From Pseudomonadota bacterium (GTDB taxonomy: Bacteria > Myxococcota > UBA9042 > PHBI01), in contig SYAK01000136.1 of NCBI GenBank assembly GCA_005788935.1, positions 1 to 8,243 on the forward strand: 8,243 bases of DNA, given 5' to 3'. The notes below the pieces were generated by a model that was given only the letters and a program-made list of their open reading frames with translations, was not told the DNA's origin and ran no database searches. Within the stretch, counting starts at the first letter, position 1; every line of letters starts with the position of its first letter. Below are positions 5,137 to 8,243 of this stretch, one piece after another. A program made the position numbers and the translations under genes.

Positions 5137-6204
5137 TCAGCCAGGTGGACGCAGGCGGTCGAGACTCGCGAGGAAGTTCAGCCCGAGCGCCTTGCGGATT
5201 CGCCTCTCGGACCAGCCTCGAGCGAGCATGCGCGCGACGAGACGGCCATAGGCGAGACCATCGCGCAGATCGGGCGGGGGGGTGATGGCGCCGTCATAGT
5301 CGCTGCCGACGGCGACAGCGTCCTCGCCGGCCACGTTCACGATGTGCTCCATGTGGTGCAGCACGACGTCGGCGTCATTGGGCATTCCGCGCGGCCGCAA
5401 GAAGTTCGACGCGAAGATGACCCCGATGACGCCGCCGGTCTCGGCGATGGCTCGCAGCTGGTCGTCATCGAGGTTACGCCAGTGCGGCTTGACCCCCGTG
5501 ACGCCGGTGTGGGTGGCGATGAGCGGCTGCGTGCGATCGTGCACGGCGACGGCCTCCCAGAAACTCGTCGTGTGAATGTGCGCGAGATCGACGAACACGC
5601 GATGGGCGTTCAGGTTCGCGACGTAGTCCCGGCCCGCCCGTGTCAACCCTGTGCGACCACGCCAGAGCCGGAGCGGACTCGAGGTGACACCGAACGCGGC
5701 GTTCGTCAGGTGGACGAGCGTCACGCGCACGATCGGCTGGTCCGGACCGAGCGCGTCGAGATAACCGGGGGCCGCCTGAAGCGCGTTGCCACCTTGTATC
5801 GAGAGAAACACCGCGTGCTGTCCAGCGGCCCGCGCGGCGCGATACTCGGCGGTCGTGCGCACGAGCGTCATGCGCCCGGCCGAGGCCTCCACCATCGTGC
5901 GAAACCGCCCGAGGTTGGCTTGAAAGACCCGCCAGCGCGACGACGCGGTCCTGAACGGGTTCGTCGTGATGGACCACATGGCCCCGTCGAGCCCGCCCGC
6001 CTCGATGCGCGGCAGGTCGAGGTGGCCGAAGAATCGCCCCGCGCCCCCGTGCCGCTTGAAGACATCGTAGCGAACGAGCGGCAGGCGCGGCGGGATGAAC
6101 GTGTCGATGTGGAGGTCGATGAGGTCCGCGTCAAGCGTCAGACGCGCCGCTTCAAGTGGAATCTCGAGGGTGGCCGCAAGGGCCGTGGCGCGGGTGTCGT
6201 TCAT
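5137..6204 (-). CDS. Membrane dipeptidase homologue (peptidase family M19) with an altered metal ligand
   Basis: The protein has 355 residues from ATG at 6204, 10 nt after the upstream stop. It follows the M19 TIM-barrel layout with H32-x-D34 (LHID), then TLVHLTNAAFG (162-172), GLTRAGRDYV (186-195), DLAH (H209), THTG (H232), WRN (R243, aligning with the substrate-binding Arg of renal dipeptidase), and SDYDG (301-305). Family members hydrolyse dipeptides, including D-residue substrates, with two zinc ions bridged by a glutamate in an E-G-G-H motif. Here that motif reads Q137-G-G-N140, while the other recognised ligand motifs are kept; activity may be changed or lost. No signal peptide is visible, so it is probably cytoplasmic. 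An 82-codon in-frame extension upstream (to 6450) is rejected because it lies inside the preceding gene. Last intact gene of the right-hand cluster. Confidence 0.88.
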   Translation of the reverse strand: MNDTRATALAATLEIPLEAARLTLDADLIDLHIDTFIPPRLPLVRYDVFKRHGGAGRFFGHLDLPRIEAGGLDGAMWSITTNPFRTASSRWRVFQANLGRFRTMVEASAGRMTLVRTTAEYRAARAAGQHAVFLSIQGGNALQAAPGYLDALGPDQPIVRVTLVHLTNAAFGVTSSPLRLWRGRTGLTRAGRDYVANLNAHRVFVDLAHIHTTSFWEAVAVHDRTQPLIATHTGVTGVKPHWRNLDDDQLRAIAETGGVIGVIFASNFLRPRGMPNDADVVLHHMEHIVNVAGEDAVAVGSDYDGAITPPPDLRDGLAYGRLVARMLARGWSERRIRKALGLNFLASLDRLRPPG

Positions 6205-6214
6205 CACGCGAGTC

Positions 6215-6886
6215 TCACTCGATCCCCGTGAGATCGACCCGCATCGAGCCCCTGCATGTGAACGCGTGCGGAGAACCCCAGTCCGTCGCGTAGATGCGGG
6301 CGATGACGCACCCCTGCAGCTCCGTGTCGCGGGACGAGTCGGGTGACGCGGCCGCGCGGAGCGTGCCGCCGAAGGGGTCGACCTCGAACAGGGCGTCGAC
6401 CACCCCGCGCAGGCCTGGACGCCGCGCCCGCACGTCCCGCACACACGCACGGGCTGCCGTGGTCACCTCGGCGAGGGCGGCCTTGAACGCCGCATGCGCG
6501 CAGGGAGCGGCGGGCTCGAGCCCCTCGAAGGCCGCACCGTCGACAGGTACGACACCGTAGCCGTAGAACGCCTGCCGAAATGGGTCCTCCCACCGATCGA
6601 TGAACAGGACGCGGGCCCCATGGGACGAAGCGGCTTCGCGCATCGACACGACGACGTCTTCGGGCGCCTCGCCCGGCAACGGCTCGTTGAGCGCGACATC
6701 GAACGAGGCGAAGTTCACGACGCGCCAGGCGCCCTCGAGGCCAGTGGTCCGGACCTCGACGAGGGTCACGTCGCGGGCGGGCAGGGCGGTCGACGCACGT
6801 GTCGCGAGGCGAACCCCCGAGCAGGCCGCGGCGAGGGGGGCCCTGGCGAGGGCGGCGACGACGAGCGACCGGGGCAGGGCGGGCAT
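6215..6886 (-). CDS. Probable lipoprotein with AgmX/TonB-like C-terminal region
   Basis: The protein has 223 residues. The N-terminus has an early Arg, a hydrophobic run (SLVVAALARAPLAAA) and Cys22 in LAAAC. This is an approximate lipobox, so it is likely exported and possibly lipid-anchored; an Arg inside the hydrophobic run makes the prediction uncertain. The middle part is not recognised. Residues about 147-198 (a Cys, then RRPGLRGVVDALFEVDP, then a second Cys before VIARI) resemble the C-terminal domain of myxobacterial AgmX/PglI and TonB-like proteins, where C-x-n-P-x-L-x-G-x-V and a late Cys recur. Cys148 and Cys193 match that pair, and Cys129 and Cys211 flank it, so disulfides are plausible. 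The start at 6886 is supported by GAGAGG 4 nt upstream. It begins 15 nt after the repeat-protein gene and ends 10 nt before the dipeptidase, which points to one operon. Exact function is unknown. Confidence 0.65.
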   Translation of the reverse strand: MPALPRSLVVAALARAPLAAACSGVRLATRASTALPARDVTLVEVRTTGLEGAWRVVNFASFDVALNEPLPGEAPEDVVVSMREAASSHGARVLFIDRWEDPFRQAFYGYGVVPVDGAAFEGLEPAAPCAHAAFKAALAEVTTAARACVRDVRARRPGLRGVVDALFEVDPFGGTLRAAASPDSSRDTELQGCVIARIYATDWGSPHAFTCRGSMRVDLTGIE

Positions 6887-6901
6887 GGGACCTCTCGGGG
6901 C

Positions 6902-8038
6902 TCAGCTCGGGCCGAGCTGCGGCGCGGGCGTGACCGCGGGTTGTGGCGTGGACCTGGCGCGGTTGATCTCGACCCACTCGGTCTCCCAGATCCGCAGCCG
7001 CTCTTCGGTGATCGTCTGGTTCTTGCGCAGGACCGGGTCGGAGCTGCTAGTAAACAGCGTCCGCAGCTGGGCGTCGACGTCGGTGAGCCGGTCGCAGAGG
7101 GTGGTCAGCAGCCCGAGGTCCCGGGTCGCCCGGGTCTGCCCGGCAAAATCGGACTGGTAGCGGGCGAACAGCGCGTTCGCGACCGTCGCGAGGGCCGCTC
7201 CACGCGCCTCGGGGCTCGCGGCCGCCTGCGCCTCGGGGATGTGGCGCTGCTCGTCGCGCCAGATGGCGAGCTCGTCGCGCAAGCTGGCCACATCCCGCGT
7301 GATGTCGGCGGCCTGCACGTGGGAGGCGAGGGTGGTCGGGTCGGTCGCGTCCACCTCGGCGAGCGCCCCCTCGAGGACCTCGATGAGCGTCGCGAGCAGG
7401 GCTGGCTCGGCCGCGAGCCGGGACTGCCCGGCGAAATGCGTCCGGTATCGGCGCACGAGCCCGTGACCGACGGTGATCGCGGCCAGTGCCCGGTCGGCGC
7501 CGACCAGAGCCTTTCGGGCCTTGGCGATCTCCGAGGCCTCGTCGCGCAGCAGCTCGACCTGAGTCCCCAGGTCGCGCACGAAGTCTGCGCTGGCAACGTC
7601 TGGCTGGACCGCCTGGATGGCCAGCACCCGTGCATGCGCCACCTGAAGGCCCGCGTTCATGCGGCCAAGCAACGCCACGTCGCGGGTCCGCCTGTCCTGC
7701 CCGGCGAAGTGCCGCCGCCAGGTCGCATAGATGGCGTCGACGTCGCGCCCGATCCGGAAGACCTCGCCGATTTCGGGCTTCTCGTAGCGGGCCTCCGCGA
7801 TCGCCGCCCGCTCCTTGCGGAACAGCTCGACACGTTGAGACGCGGACGCCCTCAGCGTCTCGGCGGCGGCCCCCTTGAGGGGCTTCGCCTTGCGCACGAT
7901 GCCCGCCGCCTTTTCGAGCATCCGGTCAAGCGCGTCGAGTTCGCGCGTGTGGCGCGGCATCCCGGCGAATTCGCGGGACCAACGCGCATCGAGCTTGTCG
8001 CCCAGCGCCTTCAGGCTCTCGAGTGTCCCGCGCGACAT
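6902..8038 (-). CDS. Uncharacterised protein of four about 90-residue helical repeats (FAG[QM] repeats)
   Basis: The product is 378 residues from the second of two adjacent ATGs, the better spaced from GGAGGT (6 nt; the first, at 8041, has only 3). Numbering here counts from that first ATG. Four repeat cores occur: W21-SREFAGMPRHTREL, W108-RRHFAGQDRRTRD, Y199-RTHFAGQSRLAAE and Y295-QSDFAGQTRATRD. FAG begins at residues 25, 112, 203 and 299 (87, 91 and 96 apart). Each core leads into a Leu-rich helix (LL..L...L). Each repeat also ends in a charged helix such as VELFRKERAAIAEAR (71-85) or VELLRDEASEIAKAR (162-176); the fourth ends in WVEINRAR (356-363). No signal peptide, membrane span, Cys-based site or catalytic motif is visible. 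The protein is probably cytoplasmic, all-helical and perhaps a scaffold. The tail (364-379) is Pro-rich. I do not recognise a named family. First gene of a close-packed set with the lipoprotein and dipeptidase. Confidence 0.82.
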   Translation of the reverse strand: MSRGTLESLKALGDKLDARWSREFAGMPRHTRELDALDRMLEKAAGIVRKAKPLKGAAAETLRASASQRVELFRKERAAIAEARYEKPEIGEVFRIGRDVDAIYATWRRHFAGQDRRTRDVALLGRMNAGLQVAHARVLAIQAVQPDVASADFVRDLGTQVELLRDEASEIAKARKALVGADRALAAITVGHGLVRRYRTHFAGQSRLAAEPALLATLIEVLEGALAEVDATDPTTLASHVQAADITRDVASLRDELAIWRDEQRHIPEAQAAASPEARGAALATVANALFARYQSDFAGQTRATRDLGLLTTLCDRLTDVDAQLRTLFTSSSDPVLRKNQTITEERLRIWETEWVEINRARSTPQPAVTPAPQLGPS

Positions 8039-8043
8039 CATGC

Positions 8044-8049
8044 ACCTCC
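8044..8049 (-). promoter_or_regulatory. Ribosome binding site of the four-repeat protein gene
   Basis: The coding strand reads GGAGGT here. The spacing is 3 nt to the first ATG (8041) and 6 nt to the second (8038), which favours the second as the true start. Confidence 0.65.
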
Positions 8050-8105
8050 ACAGAATTCAGGGGTGAGGCTTACCACGCCCTCCGGCTTCCGGTCGAGTCG
8101 TCGGT

Positions 8106-8243
8106 TCAGTGCGCCGGGGCTGTCGCTTCGCGCGGCAGCGCCAGCGACCACCGATCGGGCACCACGAAGCCCTCTTCGGCCAACAGATTCAGCTCATACG
8201 CCGCCTGTGCGTCGAGCGCTCCGTCGTCCGTCCGGAACCCGTC
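8106..8243 (-). CDS. C-terminal end of an unidentified protein (runs off right edge)
   Basis: The minus strand reads open from the window edge for 45 codons to a TGA at 8108-8106. The end of the protein reads AQAAYELNLLAEEGFVVPDR and then a short Ala/Pro tail. Codon third positions are mostly G or C, like the neighbouring genes, and the composition is of an ordinary soluble protein. The family is not recognisable from this piece. It ends 67 bp before the start of the repeat-protein gene on the same strand, so the two could share a transcript. The gap has only a weak CCGG-AAG-CCGG hairpin. Confidence 0.5.
   Translation of the reverse strand, partial: DGFRTDDGALDAQAAYELNLLAEEGFVVPDRWSLALPREATAPAH

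Noticed and set aside
5014..6231. A 405-codon plus-strand open frame
   Set aside because: It is antisense to the M19 dipeptidase, whose active-site motifs are unmistakable.
6205..6450. 82-codon N-terminal extension of the dipeptidase
   Set aside because: It lies inside the upstream lipoprotein gene in another frame; family similarity starts after the ATG at 6204.

Overview
The window is about 8.2 kb of very GC-rich DNA with dense bacterial coding. The mix of genes fits a high-GC Gram-negative bacterium, most likely a myxobacterium or relative (Myxococcota). The pointers are a lipoprotein-like gene with an AgmX/TonB-like C-terminus, a DksA-like gene behind a textbook sigma-54 promoter, and a decayed formylglycine-enzyme-like gene. 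The taxonomic guess is inference.

Layout from left to right. The 5' part of a DEAD-box RNA helicase runs off the left edge on the minus strand (1-305); it has the Q motif and Walker A. A 229-bp non-coding stretch follows, holding two 17-bp inverted repeats 41 bp apart. Next is a three-gene minus-strand export operon read right to left: FtsX/DevC-type permease (2505-3719), DevA/LolD-type ATPase (1713-2465) and HlyD/DevB-type periplasmic adaptor (535-1716). Together these should form an inner-membrane ABC exporter that reaches across the periplasm. A divergent intergenic region separates it from a plus-strand DksA/TraR-type zinc-finger protein (3983-4321), which has a near-consensus -24/-12 promoter 36 nt from its expected transcript start.

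Facing that gene, after a GC-rich hairpin region, lies a single-domain GDT1/UPF0016 membrane protein (4382-4723, minus). Behind it is about 0.4 kb that looks like the eroded ends of a formylglycine-generating-enzyme-type domain. The right half is a minus-strand cluster. It holds a cytoplasmic protein built of four about 90-residue repeats with an FAG[QM] core (6902-8038), a short probable lipoprotein (6215-6886), and an M19 membrane-dipeptidase homologue (5137-6204) whose usual metal-bridging glutamate appears to be glutamine. The C-terminal end of another minus-strand gene enters from the right edge (8106-8243).

No mobile element, CRISPR array, tRNA or rRNA was seen. The observations most worth following are the sigma-54-driven DksA-like gene, the four-repeat protein, the Glu-to-Gln change in the dipeptidase, and the paired 17-bp dyads beside the helicase and exporter genes.
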